From assembly GCA_936943465.1 (NCBI GenBank), contig CAKZJN010000531.1, forward strand, positions 1 through 9,860: a stretch of DNA of 9,860 bases, read 5' to 3'. Positions 1 through 7,649 of the stretch are shown one piece after another. The notes under the pieces were generated by a model. The model was not told where the DNA came from. It ran no database searches and saw only the letters and a list, made by a program, of their open reading frames with translations. The position numbers and the translations under genes were made by a program. Within the stretch, counting starts at the first letter, position 1; the number at the start of each line of letters is the position of its first letter. This DNA is from an uncultured Rhodoferax sp. Its GTDB lineage: Bacteria; Pseudomonadota; Gammaproteobacteria; Burkholderiales; Burkholderiaceae_C.

Positions 1-495
1 GGACTCTGATGACTTCGCCGGTTTGCTGCCCTCGGCCTTGTCTCTGGCGCCCTTGTGGGTATGGTCGCCATCCTCCGATTCATGGGCTTCTTTCTTGCCC
101 GCATGTTCGGATCGGGTGGCGCTGACCAATGACCCGAGTTTCACGCCCATGGCGTTGGCAATCTGGCCCCAGCCCATGCCGGACTGGTGTTGTGTCACAA
201 CGCCCTTGAACACCACGGTTGTCCCGTCGGCCCGCGTTACGGTGCCACCGTTGAGCGCCGCTTGCATTTGAGCCGGAGTGGGTTGGGTGATGCCGGCCTG
301 CGCCAGTTCGGTCTTGGCGAGTGCTTGGGCGATCTTGGCATCCCCTGTCGTGGGACGCACCGTCGTTGGCGCAGTGCCCACCGGCTGGGTGCCGGTTGAG
401 GTAATGGTGACAGTGGTCTGGGCAAAAACGCCGGCTGCAGTCAGGCCGAGAAGGCCGCTGGCCAGCCAGGCCCAACGAGAGGATTGGATTGACAT
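1..495 (-). CDS. Secreted small protein of unknown function (C-terminus outside window)
   Basis: An open frame of 165 codons runs from ATG at 495 down to base 1 without a stop, so the 3' end is missing. An AGGGA ribosome site lies about 9 bases upstream of the start. Residues 1-25 form a classical signal peptide: Arg7, a hydrophobic stretch with LASGLLGLTAAG, and a likely cut after VFA. The mature protein starts with a Thr/Pro-rich segment (26-50), then an Ala/Gln-rich helix (51-80), then NGGTVTRADGTTVVFKG (82-98, beta-like). Next comes GMGWGQIANAMGVKLG (106-121), which reads like a short helix-turn-helix but sits in an exported protein. The visible C-terminus (129-165) is very polar, rich in His, Glu, Lys and Asp. 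From memory, GMGWG-containing exported proteins of this sort recur in Burkholderiales genomes without a known role. A periplasmic or secreted location is well supported; function is unknown. A -10-like TAAAAT (plus-strand 533-538) lies 38 bases upstream but has no good -35 partner. Confidence 0.8.
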   Translation of the reverse strand, partial: MSIQSSRWAWLASGLLGLTAAGVFAQTTVTITSTGTQPVGTAPTTVRPTTGDAKIAQALAKTELAQAGITQPTPAQMQAALNGGTVTRADGTTVVFKGVVTQHQSGMGWGQIANAMGVKLGSLVSATRSEHAGKKEAHESEDGDHTHKGARDKAEGSKPAKSSES

Positions 496-593
496 AGTAG
501 TTCCCTAAAGCAGACGCAAAGCGCCCTCTGAAATTTTAGGTGTCCGCACTGCCCGCAACGGTCTCAGACATGTTTGCTTACAACAAATGGGGC

Positions 594-1823
594 TCAGGCA
601 TGCACCTGCTGCCCGATCTCCGGCCAGCGTTTGCGGATGAAGATCCACGCCAGTAATCCGATACACACCATGCCCACCGACGTTGCTGCCAGACCCACGG
701 TGGAATGCATGACCCAAGGAGAAATCACTCCGGCCACCAATCCATTGGCACTAGAGCCGATAAACATCTGCAGGCTCGACGCCATGCCACGCCGCTCGGG
801 GTGCAGGTCCAGCACCAGCAGCGTCACCACCGGCACCATCAGGGCCCAGCCAAAAGACAGCACACAGATGGGCAGCATGGCCCAGACCACATCGGCCTTG
901 AACAGCAGATTGGCCAGCAAATTGATGCACCCCACGCCCACCATGATGACAAAGCCGTTGCGGATCTGGCGCTTAGGAGTGAGCTTGCCCGCCACCCGAC
1001 CGCTGACCCAGGCGCCGCACATGATGCCGCCAATGGAGAGCATGAAGAACCAGAAAAAATGCGCCGGCGGCAAGCCCAGATGCTCCCCCAAAAATGCCGG
1101 CGCACACAGCACATACAAAAACAAACCATTGAACGGAATACCGCTGGCCAGCGCCAGCAGAAAAAAGCGCGGGTCCGAGCCGAGTTTCCAGTAGCCCGCC
1201 AGCAAGGCCTGCGGATGAAACGGCTGACGCTGCGCCTGGTGCAGGGTTTCGGGCAGCAGGCGATAAATCGCCAGCCCCAGCGCAACCCCCACGCCGGACA
1301 AAAACCAGAAGATGGCGTGCCAGCCCGAAACGCCCAGCAGCCACCCGCCCAGCAGGGGCGCAATGGCCGGGGCGGCACCAAAAAAGATGGTCACCTGGCT
1401 CATCACCTGCTGCGCCTGCGAGGGCGGGTACATGTCGCGCACAATGGCACGCGCCACCACAATGCCGGCACCGGTGGACAGGCCCTGCATGGTGCGGAAA
1501 AAAATCAGTTGCCCAATACTTTGCGACAAGGCACACCCCACCGAGGCCAGCGTGAACAGCACCAGCCCGCACAACACCACCGGCCGGCGTCCCACGCTGT
1601 CGGAAATGGAGCCATGAAACAGGCTCATGAACGCAAAGGCAAACAGGTAGGCCGAAAGCGTCTGCTGCATTTCCACCGGCGTGGCGTGCAACGAAGTGCT
1701 AATGCCGGAGAAAGCCGGCAAATAGGTGTCAATGGAGAACGGCCCCAGCATGCCCAGCAGGGCCAGCAAAATGGCAAACGCCCATCGCGGGGCGCGCCAA
1801 AGTGTGTGTGCATCGGGGTTCAT
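594..1823 (-). CDS. Bcr/CflA-family MFS drug-efflux transporter
   Basis: This is a 409-residue membrane protein with about twelve hydrophobic segments, the usual length for the Bcr/CflA (DHA1) branch of the major facilitator superfamily. These proteins are inner-membrane proton antiporters that export drugs or small metabolites. Visible signatures are SIDTYLPAF at the end of helix 1 (residues 30-38), the loop 2-3 motif GSISDSVGRRP (71-81, MFS motif A), FFRTMQGLSTGAG followed by RAIVRDM (108-131), and APAIAPLLGG (151-160, the antiporter motif C region). A central cytoplasmic loop (about 190-215) separates the two halves. The ATG at 1821-1823 gives a normal N-terminus, but no strong Shine-Dalgarno is seen upstream. 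The gene is divergent from the acyl-CoA ligase and lies 98 bases upstream of the secreted-protein gene on the same strand. No regulator gene adjoins it, so the substrate cannot be named. Confidence 0.93.
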   Translation of the reverse strand: MNPDAHTLWRAPRWAFAILLALLGMLGPFSIDTYLPAFSGISTSLHATPVEMQQTLSAYLFAFAFMSLFHGSISDSVGRRPVVLCGLVLFTLASVGCALSQSIGQLIFFRTMQGLSTGAGIVVARAIVRDMYPPSQAQQVMSQVTIFFGAAPAIAPLLGGWLLGVSGWHAIFWFLSGVGVALGLAIYRLLPETLHQAQRQPFHPQALLAGYWKLGSDPRFFLLALASGIPFNGLFLYVLCAPAFLGEHLGLPPAHFFWFFMLSIGGIMCGAWVSGRVAGKLTPKRQIRNGFVIMVGVGCINLLANLLFKADVVWAMLPICVLSFGWALMVPVVTLLVLDLHPERRGMASSLQMFIGSSANGLVAGVISPWVMHSTVGLAATSVGMVCIGLLAWIFIRKRWPEIGQQVHA

Positions 1824-1943
1824 GTGGCGATTGGAACATGCAGCGCCATGGGGGTTACACCGATAGGGAAAGCACCAAACCGTTTTGGGCGTTTATCCGG
1901 ACAATGCAAGGCATACCGAAGCCAACAATGAAAGGGGACGCCC
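1824..1943. promoter_or_regulatory. Divergent intergenic region between transporter and acyl-CoA ligase
   Basis: This 120-base gap must hold the start signals of both outward-facing genes. The only clear signal is AAAGGGGA at 1931-1938, five bases before the ATG at 1944; it fixes the ligase start. I could not find a convincing -35/-10 pair for either direction, nor a clear palindromic operator. Confidence 0.4.
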
Positions 1944-3623
1944 ATGGCGGCAAGCAAGCTGATGCTGGATTACGTTTACGAGCACGAGACGGCCCGTTCC
2001 AGCCAGGTTTTTTTAACGCAACCACTCGGCAACAACCAGGTGCAGGACTACACCTGGGCCCAGACCATGGACCAGGCCCGCCGCATGGCCACGCACATCA
2101 AATCGATGGGTCTGGAGCCGGGTGCGCGGATTGCCATCCTATCCAAGAACTGCGCCCACTTTTTCATTGCCGAATTGGCGATCTGGCTGGCAGGCGGCAC
2201 CACGGTGGCCATATTTCCCACCGAAACCGCCGACACCATCCGCTACGTACTGGAACACAGCGGCTCCAGCCTGCTATTTGTGGGCAAGTTGGACACCTGG
2301 GAACAGCAGGCACCCGCCATTCCGACAGGCCTACCCTGCATTGCCATGCCGTTGGCACCGGCCACCCCATTTGAGAGCTGGGACACCATCACCCGGCGCA
2401 CCTCCCCGCTGACCGGCAAGGTGCAGCGCGCCGGCACCGACATGGCTTTATTGATGTACACCTCGGGTTCCACCGGCGAACCCAAGGGCGTCATGCACAG
2501 CTTTGCTGGTGCTTCGGCAGCCAGTGTCGGCATCAGCCAATTCATTCAGAAAACCATTGGCCCCGAAGTGGAGCCACGCCTGCTGTCCTACCTTCCGCTG
2601 GCGCACATTTTTGAGCGCGCCTGGATGGAGGGCGCCGCACTGGTCGATGGCCGCTCACACATTTACTTTGCCGAATCGCTGGACACCTTCATACAAGACC
2701 TGAACCGGGCCCGGCCGAACGTCTTCATTTCGGTGCCGCGCCTGTGGCTCAAGTTTCAGCAAGGCGTGTTCAGCAAGATGCCGCCCAAAAAGCTGGACCG
2801 ATTGCTCGGCATCCCCATTCTTGGAAAGCTGGTCGGTCGCAAAGTGCTCAAGGGCCTGGGGCTGGATCAGGTGCTGGTTGCCTGTAGCGGATCGGCCCCG
2901 ATTCCGCCCGATCTGATTACCTGGTACCGGCGTCTGGGACTGAAGCTCCTGGAAGGCTACGCCATGACCGAGGACTTTGCCTATTCGCATGCGTCCACCA
3001 CACACTTCAATGCGCCGGGTTGCGTGGGCGTTCCGATGCCGGGCGTTGAGGTGCGACTCAGTGAAGAAAACGAGGTGCTGTTGAAGTCTCCGGGTCAGAT
3101 GGTGGGCTATTACAAACGCCCGGATTTGAATGCCGAAGTGTTTACCCCGGACGGCTTCTTCCATACCGGCGACAAGGGCGAACGCAATGCGGACGGCCTG
3201 CTCCGGCTTACCGGCCGGGTCAAGGAAATATTCAAGACTGCCAAAGGCAAGTACGTGGCGCCTGCGCCCATCGAAAACCTGCTCAATGCCCACCCCATGA
3301 TTGAACTCAGCATGGTCTCTGGTGTGGGGCAATCGTCGGCGTACGCCATGGTGGTGCTGAGCGAGGCGCTGCGTCCGCGCATGGGCTCGGACGAGGTGCG
3401 GGCCGAAGTGGAGCGCGAACTCACGCAATTGCTGCACGATGTGAATCGCAGCCTGTCCGACTACGAGCACCTGCGCATGCTGGTGGTGGCATCCGAACCC
3501 TGGTCCATCGAGAACGGTTTCCTGACTCCCACCATGAAAATCCGGCGCGGCCGGATTGAAGGGGCCGTAGCCGACCGCATGACCCAGTGGTACGCCAGCG
3601 AAGGAGCGGTTTACTGGTCCTAG
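1944..3623 (+). CDS. AMP-forming acyl-CoA synthetase (long-chain fatty acid-CoA ligase type)
   Basis: This 559-residue ANL-superfamily enzyme should activate a carboxylic acid with ATP to an acyl-adenylate and pass it to CoA. All core motifs are visible: the phosphate loop MYTSGSTGEPKGVMH (171-185, A3), YLPLAHIFE (216-224, A4), EGYAMTED (337-344, A5), HTGD (407-410, A7), LTGRVKEIFKTAKGKYV (422-438, hinge and A8), and TPTMK with probable catalytic Lys532 near the C-terminus (A10). SYLPLAHIFER, the FKTAKGKYVAP hinge and the length fit the long-chain (FadD15/ACSL-like) branch better than acetyl- or aryl-CoA ligases. The A5 motif GYAMTED departs slightly from the usual YGxTE. The start is supported by AAAGGGGA five bases upstream. 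No beta-oxidation gene is adjacent. The downstream CNB-EAL gene is 55 bases away on the same strand and may be co-transcribed. The family is secure; substrate chain length is an inference. Confidence 0.93.
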   Translation: MAASKLMLDYVYEHETARSSQVFLTQPLGNNQVQDYTWAQTMDQARRMATHIKSMGLEPGARIAILSKNCAHFFIAELAIWLAGGTTVAIFPTETADTIRYVLEHSGSSLLFVGKLDTWEQQAPAIPTGLPCIAMPLAPATPFESWDTITRRTSPLTGKVQRAGTDMALLMYTSGSTGEPKGVMHSFAGASAASVGISQFIQKTIGPEVEPRLLSYLPLAHIFERAWMEGAALVDGRSHIYFAESLDTFIQDLNRARPNVFISVPRLWLKFQQGVFSKMPPKKLDRLLGIPILGKLVGRKVLKGLGLDQVLVACSGSAPIPPDLITWYRRLGLKLLEGYAMTEDFAYSHASTTHFNAPGCVGVPMPGVEVRLSEENEVLLKSPGQMVGYYKRPDLNAEVFTPDGFFHTGDKGERNADGLLRLTGRVKEIFKTAKGKYVAPAPIENLLNAHPMIELSMVSGVGQSSAYAMVVLSEALRPRMGSDEVRAEVERELTQLLHDVNRSLSDYEHLRMLVVASEPWSIENGFLTPTMKIRRGRIEGAVADRMTQWYASEGAVYWS

Positions 3624-3678
3624 CCAGTTGACCGCGTGGTCCAAGCAGGGCACGATGGAGGCTCTTTTTTAGAGAGTC
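3624..3678 (+). promoter_or_regulatory. Intergenic leader with two small inverted repeats and a distant GGAGG
   Basis: Just after the ligase stop, TTGACC (3628-3633) can pair with GGTCCAA (3638-3644), leaving one bulged base and loop GCGT. Farther on, GGAGG at 3657-3661 is the best Shine-Dalgarno match, but it lies 17 bases before the ATG. Between them CTCT (3662-3665) can pair with AGAG (3671-3674) around a T-rich loop, which would shorten the effective spacing. The T-run (3665-3670) does not directly follow a strong stem, so a terminator is not supported. Confidence 0.3.
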
Positions 3679-4896
3679 ATGAACAACCAGATGAACGGCT
3701 TCAAGCGCGAGTACCTGGACACCCACGCCACGGTGTTCCGGACCGGCGATTCGGGAGATGCCGCTTACGTGATCGAAAGCGGCTGTGTGGAGGTTCTGGC
3801 AGGTAGCGCGGACCAGCCACTGCGTCTGGCGGTGCTGGCCGAAGGCGCCATGTTTGGCGAAGTCGCCCTGCTCGACCGCCAACCCCGTACCGCCACCGTC
3901 AAGGCATTAATGCCCACCACGCTGATCCGCATTGACCGCCAGCACGTCGAAGAACTGCTGGGGCGTGCCGACCCCGTCATTCAGTATCTTTTGCGCTTGT
4001 TGCTGGAGCGCTTTCGCAACTCCAGCGGCAAATCGGCCGGCGACGCCGAGTTGGCCAAGGCACCGGGCACCACCAATGCACCGCAATCGACCCCCGATCT
4101 GCATGCCGCAGCGGTGCGCACCCTGTCGCTGGCGCATGACCTGTCGGCGGCCATTGGTTCCAACCAGCTCGAACTTTTTTATCAGCCCATCATCCACATG
4201 GCCAGTCGCTCGCTGATTGGCTACGAAGGTCTGGTGCGCTGGCGCCACCCCACCATGGGCCTGATTAGCCCGGACGAATTTATTCCACTGGCCGAAAAGA
4301 CCGGGCTGATTCACCGCATTGGAGACTGGGTGCTGCGCCGGGGCATGCTCGACTGGCCCCGTCTACGCCCTCTGTGCCAGGGCGCGCCCGGGACCACGCC
4401 CTTTGTCAGCCTCAACCTGTCCGGCCCCGAACTCTGCCAACCGGGCATCGCCGAAGACATTCAGCAGCGCCTGCTCGCCATGGCCATGCCGCCTGCCGAG
4501 TTGCGCATTGAGCTGACCGAGACGGCCGTGATCACTAACCTGAGCCAGGTCACTGCGGTGACGCAGCAATTGCGCGATCTGGGCGTGGGCATTGCGTTGG
4601 ACGATTTTGGTACCGGCTATGCCGGGCTGGACTACTTGCAGACTCTGCCCTTTTCCACCATCAAAATCGACAAGAGCTTTGTGCAGCAGATGCACGACTC
4701 CACCCGCAGTTTTCACATCATCAAGTCGGCACTCGAACTCTCGCGCCGTCTGGATTTGACCAGTGTGGCCGAGGGCATCGAGGACAACGCGACCTCCAAT
4801 CTGATTACCTCGATGGGATGTACCTACGCGCAGGGCTACCAATTCGCCAAACCGATGCCACTGGAGCAGGTTTGCCAGTGGAAACTGGCGCCCTGA
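3679..4896 (+). CDS. Cyclic nucleotide-binding domain fused to EAL c-di-GMP phosphodiesterase
   Basis: This 405-residue, apparently cytoplasmic protein has two domains. Residues 12-112 form a CRP/PKA-type cyclic-nucleotide-binding fold; its phosphate-binding cassette FGEVALLDRQPRTATV (59-74) keeps the Glu (61) and Arg (70) that contact cyclic nucleotides. A low-complexity linker (about 113-150) leads to an EAL domain (about 155-402). The signature is EGL (183-185) rather than EAL. The metal and catalytic residues appear complete: Glu183, Asn246 in LNLSG, Glu278 and Glu281 in ELTE, Asp308-Asp309 in DDFGTG, Lys329, Glu365 in VAEGIED and Gln385 in AQGYQF. The expected activity is hydrolysis of cyclic-di-GMP to pGpG, gated by a cNMP. 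Bd1971 of Bdellovibrio bacteriovorus is a known cAMP-sensing protein with this domain pair. No GGDEF domain or membrane segment is present. The ATG at 3679 is likely but has a poorly placed ribosome site; ATG at 3691 is an alternative. It converges on the Mo-hydroxylase gene, 19 bases away. Confidence 0.92.
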   Translation: MNNQMNGFKREYLDTHATVFRTGDSGDAAYVIESGCVEVLAGSADQPLRLAVLAEGAMFGEVALLDRQPRTATVKALMPTTLIRIDRQHVEELLGRADPVIQYLLRLLLERFRNSSGKSAGDAELAKAPGTTNAPQSTPDLHAAAVRTLSLAHDLSAAIGSNQLELFYQPIIHMASRSLIGYEGLVRWRHPTMGLISPDEFIPLAEKTGLIHRIGDWVLRRGMLDWPRLRPLCQGAPGTTPFVSLNLSGPELCQPGIAEDIQQRLLAMAMPPAELRIELTETAVITNLSQVTAVTQQLRDLGVGIALDDFGTGYAGLDYLQTLPFSTIKIDKSFVQQMHDSTRSFHIIKSALELSRRLDLTSVAEGIEDNATSNLITSMGCTYAQGYQFAKPMPLEQVCQWKLAP

Positions 4897-4915
4897 TCGC
4901 GAGCCGACCGAAGTC

Positions 4916-7180
4916 TCAGACTTGCAACGGGAGCGCCCGCAGGCGCTTGCCGGTCAGCACAAACAAGGCATTCGCAACCGCCGGCGCCACCGGCGGCACG
5001 CCGGGCTCACCCACACCGGCGGGCGGGCGTTCGCTGGGCAGCAGCCAGGTTTCCACCACTGGCGTCTGGGCCAGCGTGAGCAGCGGGTAATTGTGAAAGT
5101 TGGTCTGCTGAACCTCGCCATTGCGAATGTCGATCCGACCAAACAGTGCGGCGCTCAGTCCAAACACCACCGAACTCTCCATTTGCTGCGCCACCACACC
5201 GGGGTTGATTACGGTGCCGCAATCCACCGCGCACACCACCTTGTGCACCCGGGGTTTGCCTTCCTCTAGGGACACCTCGGCCACCTCGGCCACGATGCTG
5301 CCAAATGATTCGTGCAGGGCCACGCCGTGTGCGTGCCCCGCAGGCAGTGGCTTGCCCCAGCCAGCCTTCTCGGCGGCCAAATTCAGCACCGCCAGATAGC
5401 GCGGCGCATCCTTTAGCAAGGCACGGCGATATTCCAACGGGTCGGTTTGGGCTGCGTGAGCCAGTTCATCGACAAAACCCTCGGAGAAAAATGCGTTGTG
5501 CGAGTGCCCGACCGAGCGCCAGAACCCCACCGGCACCTCCGAGCGGGTGGCCACATGGGCCATGTGCTGGTGGGTAAAACCGTAGGGCAAATCGAACAGC
5601 CCTTCGGCCGTCGTTTTATCGGGCGTATCCACCGGACCCGCCAGCGCGGGCATGCCACGCGCCATCCAGCGGGGGGTGATGGCATCGCCGGCCGAATGGA
5701 TGCGCAGGCTGCTGGCTTGCCCCTGGGCGTCCAGCGCAGCAGACAACTGCGCCACATGCAGGGGCCGGTAAAAGTCATGCGTGGTGTCTTCCTCCCGCGA
5801 CCACAGCAGTTGCACCGGCTGGCCGTCGCAGGCCATTGCTACCTGCACCGCCTGCGCCACACTGTCCACCTCCAATCGACGCCCGAAACCACCACCCAGA
5901 TAGGTGACGTGCAAGGTGACCTGCTCCGCATCGATTCCCGCCACCCGGGCTGCCACGTCGCGGGCAAAGCCGGGCACCTGGGTCGGTGCCCACACCGTGA
6001 GCTTGCCATCGCGGAACTGCGCGGTGCAGTTCATGGGCTCCAGCGTGGCGTGGGCCAGATACGGCGCCGAGTAGGTAGCGCGCAGCACGCTGGCGGCACC
6101 CGCCTCGGCAACGGCGGCATCGCCTTTTTCGTAAAAAACAAAACCTGGATCGGTTTTCAGGCGGGCCAGCAGCGCCTCCTGAATGCGCTCGGAATCCAGC
6201 GCACCAGCTGCACGCTGCTGCCACTGCACCGGCACGGCCAGGGCGGCGTTGCGGGCATGCCAACTGGTCTGTGCCACCACGGCAAACCCGGCCGTGGAAC
6301 CAGCCACAGCTTCCAGCGGCACCACTTTGCGCACCCCCGGCATGGCCAGCGCGGCCTGACTGTCCAGCGAGGCCACGCTACCACCCAGCATGGGGCACAT
6401 GCGCACCGCCGCAAACAACATGCCGGGCACACGCACATCAATGCCAAACTGCGCACTGCCGTCCACCTTGGCCGGAACATCGCGGCGCAATGGGCTGGTG
6501 CCAATGCGCGTCCAGTCCTTGCGTTCTTTCAGCACCACCGGTGCCGGACTGTGCACGGCTGCAGCCGCCAGGGTGCCAAAGTGCGTGCTCCGGCCGGAAG
6601 CGTGGCGCACCTGCCCGTCGACGATGCGCAGTTCGGCCACCGGCACGTGCCAGAGCGCCGCCGCCGCACCCAGCAGAGCCGAACGCGCCGCCGCTGCCGC
6701 CATGCGCACCGTGTCCCAGGCATCTGCCAGGCTGGACGAGCCGCCGGTGGCGTTGATGCCCAGCTCACGCGCGACCTTGCCGACCATCCACTCGCCGATG
6801 CGCACTTTGGCCGGCTTATTCCCACCTTCGGACTCCAGGGGATGAAATGGCAGCGAGGCCACCAGCATGCTGATGTTTCCGTAGAGGCTTTCATAGCCCG
6901 CCTGCTCCAGTTGGATGAGCGAGAACGGCACATCCAGTTCTTCGGCTACCAGAGTGGCCAGCCCGGTGTGCACGCCCTGCCCCATCTCGCTGCGGGGCAT
7001 GGCCAGAATGACGCTGCCATCGGCTGCAATCTTGATCCAGCCGTTGAGTGCCACGTCGCCCCGGGTGGGCAACATCGTGGCCGGGTCGCCCATGCGCGAG
7101 CGGGCCGGCATGACGCCCCAACCCACCACCAGCGCCCCGGTGGCGCCCAGGGCACTCAGAATCCAGGTACGCCGTTTCAT
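4916..7180 (-). CDS. Molybdopterin-binding large subunit of an IorB-type hydroxylase (xanthine dehydrogenase family)
   Basis: This 754-residue catalytic subunit belongs to the isoquinoline 1-oxidoreductase beta (IorB) branch of the xanthine oxidase family, which hydroxylates N-heterocycles or oxidises aldehydes using water. Motifs include HATLEPMN (377-384), the cofactor-binding GGGFGRR (429-435), GFWRSVGHSHN (552-562), VDCGTVINP (652-660), and GVGEPG (722-727), in which Glu725 is the expected active-site base. The N-terminus MKRRTWILSALGATGALVVG has a twin-arginine-type signal followed by a hydrophobic stretch, so export of the folded complex to the periplasm is likely. The ATG at 7178-7180 is chosen because it yields this signal, has a GGGGG ribosome site six bases upstream and overlaps the small-subunit stop as ATGA. 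An in-frame extension to 7357 would only re-read the small-subunit gene. No FAD subunit, cytochrome or XdhC-like maturation gene is nearby. The physiological substrate is unknown. Confidence 0.93.
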   Translation of the reverse strand: MKRRTWILSALGATGALVVGWGVMPARSRMGDPATMLPTRGDVALNGWIKIAADGSVILAMPRSEMGQGVHTGLATLVAEELDVPFSLIQLEQAGYESLYGNISMLVASLPFHPLESEGGNKPAKVRIGEWMVGKVARELGINATGGSSSLADAWDTVRMAAAAARSALLGAAAALWHVPVAELRIVDGQVRHASGRSTHFGTLAAAAVHSPAPVVLKERKDWTRIGTSPLRRDVPAKVDGSAQFGIDVRVPGMLFAAVRMCPMLGGSVASLDSQAALAMPGVRKVVPLEAVAGSTAGFAVVAQTSWHARNAALAVPVQWQQRAAGALDSERIQEALLARLKTDPGFVFYEKGDAAVAEAGAASVLRATYSAPYLAHATLEPMNCTAQFRDGKLTVWAPTQVPGFARDVAARVAGIDAEQVTLHVTYLGGGFGRRLEVDSVAQAVQVAMACDGQPVQLLWSREEDTTHDFYRPLHVAQLSAALDAQGQASSLRIHSAGDAITPRWMARGMPALAGPVDTPDKTTAEGLFDLPYGFTHQHMAHVATRSEVPVGFWRSVGHSHNAFFSEGFVDELAHAAQTDPLEYRRALLKDAPRYLAVLNLAAEKAGWGKPLPAGHAHGVALHESFGSIVAEVAEVSLEEGKPRVHKVVCAVDCGTVINPGVVAQQMESSVVFGLSAALFGRIDIRNGEVQQTNFHNYPLLTLAQTPVVETWLLPSERPPAGVGEPGVPPVAPAVANALFVLTGKRLRALPLQV

Positions 7181-7641
7181 GCTGAACCCCCACGCAATTC
7201 CAGCGCCGCACGGTGTATGGCGCTGCGCACGCGTTGGTAACTGCCACAGCGGCAGAGATTGGTCATGGCCGCATCGATATCGGCGTCGCTGGGACGGGGC
7301 TTGTGCTCCAGCAGCGCGGCAGCGGCCATCAGCATGCCGCTCTGGCAGTAGCCGCACTGCGGCACCTGTTCGTCAATCCAGGCCTGCTGCAGTGCATGCA
7401 ATCGGCCGTTGGCACCCAGCGATTCAATCGTCTTGATGGCCTTGCCCTGCGCCGCCGAAACCGGCACCACACAGGACCGCACCGGCTGGCCGTCCAGGTG
7501 CACGGTGCAGGCACCGCACAGGGCCATGCCGCAGCCGTATTTGGTACCGGTGAGGTTCAACAGGTCACGCAACATCCACAAAACCGGCATATCAGGAGCT
7601 GCATCGACCTCGACCGTTTTGCCGTTAATGGACAGTTGCAT
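7177..7641 (-). CDS. [2Fe-2S] small subunit of an IorA-type hydroxylase
   Basis: This 154-residue protein carries the two [2Fe-2S] clusters that take electrons from the molybdenum centre. The plant-ferredoxin-type N-terminal cluster uses Cys37, Cys42, Cys45 and Cys57 (YGCGMALCGAC, then RSC). The C-terminal helical cluster uses Cys96 and Cys99 (QCGYCQSGM) and Cys130 and Cys132 (LCRCGSY). All eight ligands are present and the length is typical. It has no signal of its own, so it would be exported with the Tat-tagged partner, as known for related hydroxylases. The gene starts 8 bases after the sugar-kinase stop and its only ribosome-site candidate (AGGT) includes bases of that stop codon, suggesting translational coupling. 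It overlaps the large subunit by four bases. A two-subunit layout without FAD implies an external acceptor such as a cytochrome, which is not encoded here. Confidence 0.95.
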   Translation of the reverse strand: MQLSINGKTVEVDAAPDMPVLWMLRDLLNLTGTKYGCGMALCGACTVHLDGQPVRSCVVPVSAAQGKAIKTIESLGANGRLHALQQAWIDEQVPQCGYCQSGMLMAAAALLEHKPRPSDADIDAAMTNLCRCGSYQRVRSAIHRAALELRGGSA

Positions 7642-7649
7642 GGGCGTAC

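Noticed and set aside
705..1931. 408-codon plus-strand open frame
   Set aside because: It is antisense to the Bcr/CflA transporter; its Gln/His/Arg-rich translation is typical of a shadow frame.
2655..3653. 332-codon minus-strand open frame
   Set aside because: It is opposite the acyl-CoA ligase, which has all core motifs; the His/Arg-rich translation is a shadow.
3661..3676. Rho-independent terminator between ligase and CNB-EAL gene
   Set aside because: The T-run is not preceded by a GC-rich stem; only a weak 4-bp AT-rich pairing spans it.
5447..7240. 597-codon plus-strand open frame
   Set aside because: It lies opposite the well-supported Mo-hydroxylase genes, has no recognisable domain, and is a composition effect of high-GC codon use.
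7181..7357. N-terminal extension of the Mo-hydroxylase large subunit
   Set aside because: It would re-read the small-subunit gene out of frame and bury the Tat signal; ATG 7180 with the ATGA overlap is far better.
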